In this document: positions 24,273 to 35,714 of the stretch, piece by piece | Layout of the letters: each line of letters starts with the position of its first letter | How positions within the stretch are numbered: position 1 is the stretch's first letter | Assembly: GCA_944989445.1 (NCBI GenBank) | Contig: CALYLW010001022.1 | Location: 124,001-188,000 of the forward strand | DNA from: Ampullaceana balthica | Taxonomy: Eukaryota > Mollusca > Gastropoda > Lymnaeidae | Direction: 5' to 3' | Length of the DNA stretch: 64,000 bases | Translations under genes and position numbers: made by a program | Notes under the pieces: generated by a model | Databases searched by the model: none | Seen by the model: only the letters and a program-made list of their open reading frames with translations | Told to the model about the DNA's origin: nothing

Positions 24273-24484
24273 CAGCGGTTCCCAACCTGTGGGTCGCACA
24301 AGGGGTGGTTTTTTTTTGGGGGGGGGTTGCCAACTGTCGACTAAAACAATATTCAATATTATGCAAATTTGCTCTATATTGTAAAAACTTTATTGAAAAT
24401 GACTTATTTAAATTTCATTGGGGTTGTGGGTCACATGGCTTTTTATAAAAAGGGGTCGCATACCAAAAAAGTTTGGAACCACTG
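24273..24484. mobile_element. 212-bp hAT MITE
   Basis: It starts CAGCGGTTCCCAACCTGTGG and ends GTTTGGAACCACTG. GGGTCGCA is repeated inversely near both ends. CTAGAC occurs on both flanks, the remains of a target duplication. Non-coding. Confidence 0.85.
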
Positions 24485-25164
24485 TCTAGACAATTGATAT
24501 AGCTGCAGTTATTTCGATATGGCTAATAAAAACACAAATATTGTTTCTGTTACAATCTTAGAATTCTGTATTATCCGAGTATAGTGGACAGAACCTTGGA
24601 GTCCAAGTACTCTGTTAGCCATTAAATGTTCTATTTTTAACACACAAATTATGGACGTTAACAAAGAAAAGCCTCTTCTAATCTCTGGTTATTCGCCCAC
24701 GATACGCAAGGGTCTAAACTCTTGTAGAGGCTAAAAATCATTTAAAACAAACTTTATCTTTGAAAAACCAATTTGAATTTTATGAAAGTATGTTAACATT
24801 AATGGATTGAAGATCAATGATAATCCAACAGGGAAATAAAGTTCAAAGTTTATTGGTCAATGTTTCAAACTAAAACACGACGTTCAATGCACAGCTTGTC
24901 CTCACACATTCAATGGGAACATTCACCAGCATGTATTAAACATTAATTTTTTTTTAACTTCTAACATGAGCTGTATATTGTTCATATAAGGCAACAGATG
25001 TAGGTATATTTATAATTTAAAAACAAAGATTAAAAAAAAACGAACAAAATAATTCTCTTCTGCGAAACTTGCGATTTTTCTTTATATCTCATTAGTCTAA
25101 TGCACAGCTGAGAATTTCTAAACAGCTAGATGATAATTCACTCCAGTCTCATTTAAAGAAGAGG
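24485..25164. other. AT-rich spacer
   Basis: No gene recognised. Confidence 0.4.
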
Positions 25165-25630
25165 CAGATTACATGGGAGCATGCTGAGATGGGAGTCACT
25201 GAGTGGGAGTCAGCTGAGATGGGAGTCACTGAGAAGAGAGTCAGCTGAGATGGGAGTCACTGAGGGGGAGTCAGCTGAGATGGGCGTCAGTCAGCTGAGA
25301 TTGGAGTCACCGAGAAGGGAGTCAGCTGAGATGGGAGTCACTGAGGGGGAGTCAGCTGAGATGGAAGTCACTGAGATGAGAGTCAATGAGATTAGAGTTA
25401 CTGAGATGGGAGACACTGAGATTAGAGTCACTGAGATGGGAGTCACTGAGATGGGAGTAACTCAAATAAAATGGGAGTCAGTCAGCTGAGATGGGAGTCA
25501 GTAAGCTGAGATTATAGTCACTGAGATGGGAGTCAGCTGAGTTTGGAGTCAGTCAGCTGAGAATGTAGTCAGTCAGCTGAGATGGGAGTCACTGATTTTG
25601 GAGTCACTGAGATGGGAGTCAGCTGAGAAA
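25165..25630. repeat. GAGATGGGAGTCA minisatellite, irregular 12-18 bp units
   Basis: Variants of GAGATGGGAGTCACT and GAGTCAGCT alternate irregularly for about 460 bp. Unit length varies, so no frame stays open throughout. Confidence 0.9.
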
Positions 25631-25796
25631 TACAACTTTACTTAAGATAATAATAATAATAATAACAACACTTTTTTTTGTTTTTGCCGCGCGATCATGA
25701 CAGTAACATCAGTTTTAGGAATGGAGGGAAATGAAACACCTGATAACAACAATGTCATGACTTCATTACGTCATGCAGATGTCGTGAGTTAAGAGT

Positions 25797-26211
25797 GTCG
25801 CGAGTTAGTGTCGAGTAGAGTGTCGTGAGTTAAGAGTGTCGCGAGTTAAGAGTGTCGCGAGTTAAGAGTGTCGTGAGTTAAGAGTGTCGCGAGTTAAGAG
25901 TGTCGCGAGTTAAGAGTGCCCGTTAGTGTCGCGAGTTAAGAGTGTCGCGAGTTAAGAGTGTCGCGAGTTAAGAGTGTCGCGTGAGTGCGAGTTAAGAGTG
26001 TCGCGAGTTAAGCGTTAAGAGTGTCGTGAGTTAAGAGTGTCGTGAGGTTAAGAGTGTCGCGAGTTAAGAGTGTCGTGAGTTAAGAGTGTCGTGAGTTAAG
26101 AGTGTCGTGAGTTAAGAGTGTCGTGAGTTAAGAGTGTCGTGAGTTAAGAGTGTCGTGAGTTAAGAGTGTCGTGAGTTAAGAGTGTCGTGAGTTAAGAGTG
26201 TCGTGAGTTCA
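25797..26211. repeat. 16-bp CpG-bearing minisatellite, about 26 copies
   Basis: The unit is GAGTGTCGCGAGTTAA or GAGTGTCGTGAGTTAA. TCGCGA and TCGTGA forms are mixed in the left two thirds. The last roughly ten copies are all TCGTGA. A few units are truncated (about 25915-26010). Confidence 0.95.
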
Positions 26212-26261
26212 ACTAAAGAAATACTCCAAAGCCAAAATTAGTCATAATTCAAATTTCATGT

Positions 26262-26543
26262 TTAGATATCTTATCTTATCAATATAGACGCTCCTTCTAT
26301 GCAGAAGATAATTGCGTCCACAGACCATGACAGATGATCTGTTGGCAAGTGATGCAGCGTTCACTGGCCACGGCTTTGTGGGTTCCACGCATTACCCAGC
26401 CGCTTAGCTAGTGTTAGGTACCCATTTGGAGCTGGGTGAATCAGGGACGCCCTAGGCCCCGGGATCAAACCCTTGACATGGATTCGAACCCGTGACCATC
26501 GGTACGCCAGTCGAGCGCGCTGCCACTCTACCACCGCGTCCCA
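26262..26543 (-). mobile_element. tRNA-derived SINE, copy 1
   Basis: The minus strand begins with a tRNA-like head carrying an A box (TGGTAGAGTGG, about 26522-26532) and a perfect B box (GGTTCGAATCC, about 26480-26490). A unique body follows, then a tail with the hairpin CTTCTGCATAGAAG, ending in ATAAGATAAGAT. It is about 280 bp and nearly full length. Transcription by RNA polymerase III is expected for the family. It matches the copy at 46722-46990 closely. Confidence 0.9.
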
Positions 26544-27030
26544 TACTCTAATAAGAATCATGAAAAAGATGTTATTTTTATAATCATGAAGCTTTCCAAG
26601 TACTTTATTGCATATTACTCAATGTCATAGTAGGAGTATATGTGAAATCATACATGAATTTTGTTACATACAAGATAATGGGCTTGTTTAAATGTTAAAA
26701 AATAATCGAATAGTTATTAACTGAACTTCCATTGCGTTCTATTTTGCATTGGTAATTTTTTCTAATAAGAAACATATTTTGTTTTAAACACCAAGAATCA
26801 GAACAAAAGGACTCCTCATTTCTAACAGTTTGTAAGATCAAAATGTTTTTATGTTTGTTCCGCAATTATTTTCTATAGTCTTCCACGAAGCAAAGTCCGA
26901 TCTTCGTACATGATCGCACTTTTCAAAATTGAGTCACATGTATTATCCTCCAAGTATTTACACACTATATAAATATAGACATTTTCTAAAGTAAGTTTTT
27001 TTTTCCTCTACATGATTGAACCCATCCAGT
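26544..27030. other. 3' flank of the bHLH gene
   Basis: AT-rich sequence downstream of the bHLH stop on the minus strand. A minus-strand AATAAA lies at 26604-26609, about 420 bp past the stop, and is the clearest polyadenylation signal before the SINE. Confidence 0.4.
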
Positions 27031-28194
27031 CTATAAGGAACACAAGAGTTGCATGCTGGGGTTATCTCCGAACAACGATCTGGGTCTGTCAATGGCTTCC
27101 TGGCAACGCCCGTGAACCTGGTACGGAATTGGCTGCTGATGTTGCATGGCGTGCTGATGATGTGTTGGTTGCGATTGTTGCTGGTGGTGAAGCTGATGCT
27201 GTTGATGGTGCTGACTGACGTGCTGGTGGTGGTGGTGCTGGCCGGGGTAGCCGCCGCTCTGTTGGTTGACGTGTTGGTGGTAATAGCCGGCCCCAGCCGG
27301 CATGTCATTCCTGGCCATGGTGACAGTGGGGCACGGGAGGGAATGTTCGGGAAATCTCCTGCGGCGCCCTCCCCTCCCCCTGCGCCGCCCCCTCCTGTCG
27401 CACACCCCGGTGTCCTTGACCAGCCGGATCTCGGCCCCCGTGGCCTTGAGCGTCGCGGCCAGGGCCGATATGTAATGAATGGCCAGCCGCAGGGTCGCTA
27501 TCTTGGAGAGCTTCTGGTGCTCGCTCAGGTTCGATTTGGGCACGACTTTGCGCAGCTCATCGAATGCGTCGTTCAACATGTGCATGCGCGTTCTCTCGCG
27601 CTCGGTGGCACCGATTCGAGAGATCTCGTAGCACTTCGGCGGCTTTCTCTTTCCCGTCAAGGGATCAATGGACGATTCTTCCAGCAGCGACGACAGAGCC
27701 ACATGATTGTACCCGCCATCCACATGGTACGTTCTAGAATATTGGGCCGAGGCGTAGACGGAAAATGGCGAACTGAAATCCATGAATGATGACGGGAAAG
27801 CCGAGATGTCCGGACTGCTGCCTACGTCACTGATGTTGCTATCGCTGCTGTTGTTGTTATTGTTCTGAATCGCGTGCTCGTAGGACTTACTCTCAAACAC
27901 ACCGTGTCTCTTGTCGTGGTTTGCTCCGTTGTTGTTGTTATTGTTGATGACGATCTCACCCATACAGCTGCGGTTGGGCCGTTGCTGGCAGTGGCCCCAC
28001 GTGACGGGCATGTTTGTGCCACGTGACGCCGATGGACAGTCCTGGTAAAAAGCGCCGCTGTCCTCCAAAAAACTCGGACCATTAAAAGCCGGTTCAGTGG
28101 CGTGAGTGACGGCAGCAGTGACGTTTTCACCCTGGAGAAACTGACCTTGAACTTGTAAGTTTTTGCTTTGCAACTCCGAGAAATTCACAATCAT
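27031..28194 (-). CDS. Basic helix-loop-helix transcription factor, 387 aa
   Basis: The frame runs from an ATG at 28194 to TAG at 27031 without interruption. The bHLH domain is at residues about 193-250 (27445-27618). Its basic region holds TERERTRMH with the E-box-reading Glu200 and Arg201. Helix 1 is [12 protein letters not shown], and helix 2 starts [18 protein letters not shown]. There is no PAS, Orange or leucine-zipper region, so this is a tissue-specific class factor that should bind E-boxes as a dimer with an E-protein (family knowledge). The KLSKIATL pattern recalls BHLHA9 and Olig/Beta3 proteins, but I cannot assign the subfamily. Flanking regions are low complexity: Asn runs near 84-89 and 111-115, an Arg-rich cluster at 267-280 (possible nuclear signal), and a His/Gln-rich stretch at 306-357. 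The base composition is clearly GC-richer than the surroundings. A CTTCACTTTTAG just upstream of the ATG could be a splice acceptor, so an extra 5' exon is possible. Confidence 0.9.
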   Translation of the reverse strand: MIVNFSELQSKNLQVQGQFLQGENVTAAVTHATEPAFNGPSFLEDSGAFYQDCPSASRGTNMPVTWGHCQQRPNRSCMGEIVINNNNNNGANHDKRHGVFESKSYEHAIQNNNNNSSDSNISDVGSSPDISAFPSSFMDFSSPFSVYASAQYSRTYHVDGGYNHVALSSLLEESSIDPLTGKRKPPKCYEISRIGATERERTRMHMLNDAFDELRKVVPKSNLSEHQKLSKIATLRLAIHYISALAATLKATGAEIRLVKDTGVCDRRGRRRGRGGRRRRFPEHSLPCPTVTMARNDMPAGAGYYHQHVNQQSGGYPGQHHHHQHVSQHHQQHQLHHQQQSQPTHHQHAMQHQQPIPYQVHGRCQEAIDRPRSLFGDNPSMQLLCSL

Positions 28195-28990
28195 GACTAA
28201 AAGTGAAGTTCACTTTTATAAAAACTCCTTGATTGAGAAAGAAAAGTGATTTCGCCAAGTAAAGACCGTGGTTGTTAGAAAGTTAAGAAAGTGTTTGATG
28301 TCTAAAAATCCGCCCTCGTGAATCTAAAGCTAATAATTTAATCAAACTCTTGTATAAAAAATATAAACTTAAAATAACAGCTTTTAAATTTTTTTTATTG
28401 ATCTCTCCTAATTTCAATTATGTTCATGAATTTTCAACACATTTTTTTCCGGGCCACGAAGCAAAACAGAAGAAAAAACAAACACATTCAGTTTCAACAA
28501 TTGACGATCGGAATAAAACTCAGTCCAGCTTGGAACCATTCAAACTTGTGAACATGTGCAGACCACGTGATAATTGCGTCTCAATCAAAGCGGCAGACGT
28601 AGTCCCTGACGTGCAACGGAAATATTCGAGTTTTTCTCAGACGGGTTTAGAATTTGAAGAGGCCTCCGTGGAGCGGGAACGTGCGAGTGAAAGGAGGCGA
28701 CGAAAGGTGCAAGGAAAAGATAACTGACATATGTCATGTACGTTCAAAGGCTACTGTTCCACCCCTTATATTTCGGGTGCTCTTTAACCTACCTTGGTTA
28801 AGCTCCACCCCCACGTCTGGAACTCTGACGTTTGATGCCTGCAGACGAGAGATTTGAAAGCCTTGCACTCGACCGTGTGAGCAGACGGACCCCCCCCCTT
28901 TACCTGTTGGAGTCATCAACGGACAGGCACACTCTGGGCGGAGCTTAGATACATGACAGGAGTTCACTGCCTTTTTCACCATCCTCTAAA
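28195..28990 (-). promoter_or_regulatory. Presumed 5' flank of the bHLH gene
   Basis: No gene is evident. E-boxes are present (CACGTG at about 28563, CATATG within TGACATATGTCA at about 28727-28738), which could allow bHLH self-regulation. A TATAAAAG on the minus strand (28213-28220) is too close to the ATG to act as the TATA box for that start. Assignment as promoter is by position only. Confidence 0.35.
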
Positions 28991-29447
28991 AATGAATTAT
29001 TGAATTTTGAAAGATGTTTTCTGGAGCTTTAAAGTTAGATGCCACATTTAATAATGCAGAAGAAGACGTCAAAGAAAAATATAATGAAACAACAAAGGAA
29101 TGTAGTAGATATGGAGTATAAATACAGTTAGAATGGAATGACTGAGTGAAAGAGAAAAGCTGAGAGAAGTGGTAGCGAGATGTAGCAGAGACAGAAAGAC
29201 AGGAAAAGGCGGCACAGACAGATAGGGAGGTGTGAAAGACAGAAAGAAAGTGATTGGAGAGTAGAAAAAAAAGAGAGTTGTAAGAGAAAGAAAGAGAAGT
29301 GCATGAAGAGAAAGATAGAGAGAGATGAGAGAAAGGCTGAATAAGTTGGAAGACAAAAGAAGCAGACATAAGTGGAGAAAGGCAGACGCGTGTATTTGAG
29401 ATACCGTACGACAACGAGATGGGTGTGAGCAGGTGGCAGTAACTCAC

Positions 29448-29449
<2 letters not shown>

Positions 29450-29493
<44 letters not shown>

Positions 29494-29520
29494 AGAGAGA
29501 GGGGGGAGAGAGACTGAGTA
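29450..29520. repeat. (GA)n microsatellite within a purine-rich tract
   Basis: A GA dinucleotide run lies at the end of a purine-rich stretch that begins near 29130. The minus-strand Ser/Leu-rich frame covering it is an artefact. Confidence 0.9.
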
Positions 29521-29745
29521 AGAAAGGCATGCTCATTATTTTTAGATACCATCTTGAGCCCCTAACATTATTCGGTCTCCAATGAAACCACAAACCTTCA
29601 GATTGCAAACAGTTGATTTACTTACGTCTAATTATGTTTTGTTGTCGACAAGACCATAGAATTGCTTCATTTACATGACTACTTGAACGATTCTTCCCAT
29701 AAGCCCCCGTGCATGTCCTTATAGGCTATAGGTAATTTCCTAACG

Positions 29746-29955
29746 CAGGGGTGGGCAAAATTTTTAGGGCGAGGGCCGCATTAGTAAAAAATATACCATC
29801 AAGGGCCGCACCTAACCTAAATTTAGCCTCGAAACAAGTAAAAACATCCATCTTTAACATAAATTTATTTATTTTTTCAGTATAACCGCAGGCTTCCGCA
29901 AAAAACTACGTAGCGGGCCGCATGCGGCCCGCTGGCCGTAGTTTGCCCACCCCTG
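29746..29955. mobile_element. 210-bp hAT MITE with perfect 8-bp target duplication
   Basis: The ends are CAGGGGTGGGCAAA and TTTGCCCACCCCTG, perfect over 14 bp. TCCTAACG is duplicated on both sides (29738-29745, 29956-29963). GGCCGCATGCGGCCCGC lies near the right end. A clean and fairly young insertion. Confidence 0.95.
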
Positions 29956-29963
29956 TCCTAACG

Positions 29964-31004
29964 TGTACCATAACTGTTTGAAATATGTTAAAAACAAAGA
30001 ATCGGAACACAAACGAGTTCAACTTAAAATATTTGAGTTTGGTTGTCATATAGAAATTCCCCATACAAGCAGTTCTCAAATAGGTAACATTGGCGCTAGT
30101 GTTGTTGATCATAACAAAATCAACACAGAAATGATTGAGCTGAAGGAACTCAAGACTCAACAATGTTCTCAACTGTTAAGAGCCCTTTGCTTTTATCTAA
30201 GCCAGAGTTGATCTTCTATGATCCAACTCATCCACAAGCCACCAGTCATCGAGCAGAAAGTACTCACAAGTCTGTCTGTCCTTGAGATCCAATAGATCCC
30301 CAGTCTGTCCTTTAGATCCCATATAAGATCATCAGTCTGTCCTTCAGATCCAATAGATTACCAGTCTCTCCTTCAGATCCAATGAATCGTCCTAGACAAT
30401 ACAGAGAATCATTCGATTAAATCGTTTTCGCGTTTTTCAAACATAAAATTAATATTACTATTAAACTAGCAGGTAATTAGATATATAATTAGAACAATAA
30501 ACAGGTTTTGCCTTCAATCTTTCTGTATTGGAAAAAAACATTAAGAAGGTAATAAAATAAATTACATGAAATTTTTTTTTAAAAAAGAAGAAATTGTGAA
30601 AAGCGCCTACGAACTCTATCCGTCCAGCCATTCTTGTCTATCAATGCATGATCTATGTTTGACCCCTTAATGAAATATGATCTGAAAAATATATGATCTC
30701 TAGACACCCTCCCTACCCAGTTTCCTTATCCCCAGTAGCCAGTTGGTCAGTCAGCCTAAGCTCCTTAGTCCGGTTCAGGTGGACGGGGCATAGACCAAAA
30801 TGTTTTGACAAGGACGAGATTTCTTGCACTGCAGGTTGATAATATTTGGTCTTCATCCAACTCATTAAAGTACCGAGAGGAACAAAAACACAACTGCGAT
30901 TACAAGTTTTATTGAAAGGGAAATAATTTAAAGAAATGAGAACAATAACGGCAACAAAAAAACTATTTAAAAAAAACACCAACAAATAACTAAAAAAATT
31001 CAAC
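29964..31004. other. Spacer with a degenerate short repeat
   Basis: Degenerate units containing GTCTGTCCTTCAGATCCAAT occur at about 30270-30390. No gene recognised. Confidence 0.4.
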
Positions 31005-31090
31005 ATACAACTAAAAGATACAACTCCAACATACAACTAAAAGATACAACTCCAACATACAACTAAAAGATACAACTCCAACATACGACT
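31005..31090. repeat. 26-bp tandem repeat, 3 copies
   Basis: ACAACTAAAAGATACAACTC units repeat directly next to the MITE at 31095. Confidence 0.85.
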
Positions 31091-31094
31091 CTAA

Positions 31095-31370
31095 GGGGCC
31101 GTCCATAAAGTACGTCACGCTATTTTTGACCATTTTTACCCCCCCCCTCCCCCTGTCACAAACTGTCACAAATCTCGGAACCCCCCCCCCACCTAAAGTA
31201 CGTCACACTTTCGAACAAAAAATGTGTTTTTATTAACAAAATAATTAAAATGTAATATAAAACACCGTGACGTCTCACATGGCCGGACCCCCCTCCCCCT
31301 GTCACAAACTGTCACACTTTCTTACACCCCCTCCCCCCTCTGGAGCGTGACGTACTTTATGGACGGCCCC
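31095..31370. mobile_element. GGGGCCGTCCATAAAGTACG-type MITE, copy 1
   Basis: GGGGCCGTCCATAAAGTACG at the left is mirrored exactly at the right, and the inverted match extends a few more bases. TAA flanks both ends, consistent with a 3-bp TWA duplication as in PIF/Harbinger elements. The interior has C-rich tracts and two TGTCACAAACTGTCACA blocks. Non-coding. Confidence 0.85.
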
Positions 31371-32098
31371 TAACCTGCAACAAAACCATCTTATAACTAG
31401 ATTGTACTTACATTGAACATAAACTAATAGTTTAAAATTTAACAAATAGCTCTTAATAAGAACAAAGAACAACCCTCTTATCCAGATTTAAAAACAAATA
31501 TTGATCTCATCTAAGACTTTATATCTAAAATAGCGCACAACGTATTTCATAACTATACCAGGTAAGTGGTAGATATCTACACGCATGCGATTAAGTATAT
31601 TTAAGTCATAATGTTAAAAAACGTGTGTGAATAGAGTTAGGAGTCAATATTTTGACGTCTCGTTAACATCTGTAACATTCCACTCATCACACAGTTTACC
31701 CAGCTCCCCCCCCCTCACTACAGAGCAAAGCCACGCGCTTGGCAGAAGGCCCCCGAACGCCGTCCCCCTCTTCTTGTCTGATACTCGCCCACAACAACAC
31801 GGCAGAGATTGAACTAAGAGCTTATCCATGGGATAATTGGGGTGATGGTGAGCAGCAAACACAAAACTTGGAAGAACAAGAGATTTAGCGCGCACCCAGG
31901 CGTAGCACTCGGTGGCTAGTCCAGGCTGTTTTGTTAAGTCCCTGTCTTCATTCATCGTTCTCGGCTCGTTGTGTGTGTGTGCCTCAACGGCACGAATCAA
32001 ACCCCGCTTACAAGGAGATAAACGACATATCCAAGAGTCGTCTAGAAACTGAAATGACCTGACATGGACCAACAATATGAAATCACCGGGAACAGCCA
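31371..32098. other. Spacer, no gene recognised
   Basis: GC-richer between about 31690 and 32090, with opposing short frames on both strands but no similarity to a known protein. Confidence 0.35.
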
Positions 32099-32099
32099 C

Positions 32100-32905
32100 C
32101 TTACTCAGATGAACCCGACACTTTAACTCAGATGAACCCGACAATTTAACTCAGATGAACCCGACACTTTAACTCAGATGAACCCGACACTTTAACTCAG
32201 ATGAACCCGACAATTTAACTCAGATGAACCAGACACTTTAACTCAGATGAACCAGACACTTTAACTCAGATGAACCCGACACTTTAACTCAGATGAACCC
32301 GACACTTTAACTCAGATGAATCCGACACTTTAACTCAGATGAACCAGACACTTTAACTCAGATGAACCAGACACTTTAACTCAGATGAACCAGACACTTT
32401 AACTCAGATGAACCCGACACTTTAACTCAGATGAACCGACACTTTAACTCAGATGAACCAGACACTTTAACTCAGATGAACCGACACTTTAACTCAGATG
32501 AACCACTTACTCGATGACCACTTTAACTCAGATGAACCCGACACTTTAACTCAGATGAACCCGACACTTTAACTCAGATAAACCCGACACTTTAACTCAG
32601 ATAAACCAGACACTTTAACTCAGATGAACCCGACACTTTAACTCAGATGAACCAGACACTTTAACTCAGATGAACCCGACACTTTAACTCAGATGAACCC
32701 GACACTTTAACTCAGATGAACCCGACACTTTAACTCATATGAACCATCCACCTTACTTCAGATGAAGCATCCACCTTACTTCAGATGAACCATCCACCTT
32801 ACTTCAGATGAACCATCCACCTTACTTCAGATGAACCATCCACCTTACTTCAGATGAACCATCCACCTTACTTCAGATGAACCAGCTACCTTACCTCAGA
32901 CACAC
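32100..32905. repeat. 23-bp minisatellite, about 35 copies, two unit types
   Basis: CTTTAACTCAGATGAACCCG-type units run to about 32740. A sharp switch to CCACCTTACTTCAGATGAAC units follows, to about 32905. CC/CA variants of AACCCGACA are interspersed. Confidence 0.95.
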
Positions 32906-33145
32906 CAGCTGGTACTATAATATCTGGTATTAAGAGAGTAACAGAACTACAAGATGTCACAATAGTGTCTTGTATTAAGAAAATAACAGGAATCCAAGAT
33001 GTTATCAATAGTTTCTGGTACTAAGGAACTATGAAAACAACTACAAGACTATAATGTATACATTTACTATCTATTAATAAGTGACTATAACCATGTCTAC
33101 ACGATGTCTCTATAATAGTACAGAGTCGACAGGTTGGTTCTGCAT
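32906..33145. other. Short unique spacer between arrays
   Basis: Contains two or three degenerate AATATCTGGTATTAAGA-like blocks. No gene. Confidence 0.4.
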
Positions 33146-35325
33146 TATCAAGTATTTCTTCCTATCCCAAGGTATCAATGTCTCTAGTATTTCTTCATAT
33201 CCCAAGGTATCAATGTCTCTAGTATTTCTTCCTATCCCAAGGTATCAATGTCTCTAGTATTTCTTCCTATCCCAAGCCATCAATGTCTCTAGTATTTCTT
33301 CCTATCCCAAGCCATCAATGTCTCTAGTATTTCTTCCTATCCCAAGGTATCAATGTCTCTAGTATTTCTTCCTATCCCAAGCCATCAATGTCTCTAGTAT
33401 TTCTTCCTATCCCAAGCCATCAATGTCTCTAATATTTCTTCCTATCCCAAGCCATCAATGTCTCTAGTATTTCTTCCTATCCCAAGCCATCAATGTCTCT
33501 AGTATTTCTTCCTATCCCAAGCCATCAATGTCTCTAATATTTCTTCCTATCCCAAGCCATCAATGTCTCTAGTATTTCTTCCTATCCCAAGCCATCAATG
33601 TCTCTAGTATTTCTTCCTATCCCAAGCCATCAATGTCTCTAGTATTTCTTCCTATCCCAAGCCATCAATGTCTCTAGTATTTCTTCCTATCCCAAGCCAT
33701 CAATGTCTCTAGTATTTCTTCCTATCCCAAGCCATCAATGTCTCTAGTATTTCTTCCTATCCCAAGGTATCAATGTCTCTAGTATTTCTTCCTATCCCAA
33801 GGTATCAATGTCTCTAGTATTTCTTCCTATCCCAAGCCATCAATGTCTCTAGTATTTCTTCCTATCCCAAGCCACCAATGTCTCTAGTATTTCTTCCTAT
33901 CCCAAGCCATCAATGTCTCTAATATTTCTTCCTATCCCAAGCCATCAATGTCTCTAATATTTCTTCCTATCCCAAGCCATCAATGTCTCTAGTATTTCCT
34001 TCCTTTCCCAAGCCATCAATGTCTCTAGTATTTCTTCCTATCCCAAGCCACCAATGTCTCTAGTATTTCTTCCTATCCCAAGCCATCAATGTCTCTAGTA
34101 TTTCTTCCTATCCCAAGCTATCAATGTCTCTAGTATTTCTTCCTATCCCAAGCCATCAACGTCTCTAGAATTCCTTCCTATCCCAATCCATCAATGTCTC
34201 TAGTATTTCTTCCTATCCCAAGCCATCAATGTCTCTAGTATTTCTTCCTTTCCCAAGCCATCAATGTCTCTAGTATTTCTTCCTATCCCAAGCCACCAAT
34301 GTCTCTAGTATTTCTTCCTATCCCAAGCCATCAACGTCTCTAGTATTCCTTCCTATCCCAAGCCATCAATGTCTCTATTATTTCTTCCTATCCCGAGCCA
34401 TCAATGTCTCTAGTATTCCTTCCTATCCCAAGCCACCAACGTCTCTAGTATTCCTTCCTATCCCAAGCCATCAATGTCTCTAGTATTTCTTCCTATCCCA
34501 AGCCATCAATGTCTCTAGTATTCCTTCCTATCCCAAGCCACCAATGTCTCTAGTATTTCTTCCTATCCCAAGCCACCAATGTCTCTAGTATTTCTTCCTA
34601 TCCCAAGCCATCAATGTCTCTATTATTTCTTCCTATCCCAGGCCATCAATGTCTCTAGTATTTCTTCCTATCCCAAGCCACCAATGGCTCTAGTATTTCT
34701 TCCTATCCCAAGCCATCAATGTCTCTAATATTTCTTCCTATCCCAAGCCATCAATGTCTCTAATATTTCTTCCTATCCCAAGCCATCAATGTCTCTAGTA
34801 TTTCTTCCTATCCCAAGCCACCAATGTCTCTAGTATTTCTTCCTATCCCAAGCCATCAATGTCTCTAGTATTTCTTCCTATCCCAAGCCACCAATGTCTC
34901 TAGTATTTCTTCCTTTCCCAAGCCATCAATGTCTCTAGTATTTCTTCCTATCCCAAGCCACCAATGTCTCTAGTATTTCTTCCTATCCCAAGCCATCAAT
35001 GTCTCTAGTATTTCTTCCTATCCCAAGCTATCAATGTCTCTAGTATTTCTTCCTATCCCAAGCCATCAACGTCTCTAGTATTTCCTTCCTATCCCAATCC
35101 ATCAATGTCTCTAGTATTTCTTCCTATCCCAAGCCATCAATGTCTCTAGTATTTCTTCCTATCCCAAGCTATCAATGTCTCTAGTATTTCTTCCTATCCC
35201 AAGCCACCAATGTCTCTAGTATTTCTTCCTATCCCAAGCCGTCAATGTCTCTAGTATTCCTTCCTATCCCAATCCATCAATGTCTCTATTATTTCTTCCT
35301 ATCCCAAGCCATCAATGTCGACATT
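33146..35325. repeat. 35-bp minisatellite, about 62 copies, 2.2 kb
   Basis: The unit starts TCTCTAGTATTTCTTCCTAT and continues CCCAAGCCATCAATG. Variants (GGTAT for GCCAT, AATAT for AGTAT, GCCACC for GCCATC, TATTCC for TATTTC) are distributed in blocks, indicating unequal exchange or segmental duplication within the array. Confidence 0.97.
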
Positions 35326-35714
35326 CCTGTGCTCCACTCCGTCAGTGGGCGGTGCGACCGACTTCCTCCTCAATTTCTCAGAAGTGCCACGTTTCACTCT
35401 TGAAGTTGATACACAGTTTTTTTTTATTAAAGTTTTAAAATCCTGGGAAACCACTTGCTGACTTTAGTTTACTTTAGTGGCTGCAGTCCCAATAAATACA
35501 TTCAAAGTAAAAACGTTTTAACGCGGCGAACGTAAAACCCTACATTTGTCAGGAAGACTGCGAGCTACATTGACGGTAACAAAGTGTTTAACAAAATACG
35601 AACCAACATTTTGAAGTGTGTCTGTGTAAGAAGAGACTTTGGCGTGGGAGTGAAATCTGGAGTCGGACTTTTTAAGATTCTTCAACTCTTAATTCATTAG
35701 CGAATGATTTTATC
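35326..35714. other. Unique spacer between arrays
   Basis: No gene recognised. Confidence 0.4.

Noticed and set aside
26361..26543. Functional tRNA gene
   Set aside because: A and B boxes are present, but the acceptor and anticodon stems do not form a proper cloverleaf, and the sequence continues into a SINE body and tail. The heads at 46722 and 48117 are the same.
27049..27789. 246-codon plus-strand frame
   Set aside because: It is antisense to the bHLH coding region and explained by that gene's GC-rich codons. The bHLH domain on the minus strand is decisive.
28213..28220. TATAAAAG upstream of the bHLH ATG
   Set aside because: It is only about 20 bp from the ATG, so it would place the transcription start inside the coding region. 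It would make sense only if translation began further downstream.
28986..29552. 188-codon minus-strand Ser/Leu-rich frame
   Set aside because: It is the translation of a purine-rich tract and (GA)n microsatellite with no domain.
33146..35325. CRISPR array
   Set aside because: Units are contiguous tandem repeats without unique spacers, and the DNA is eukaryotic. The same applies to the other arrays.
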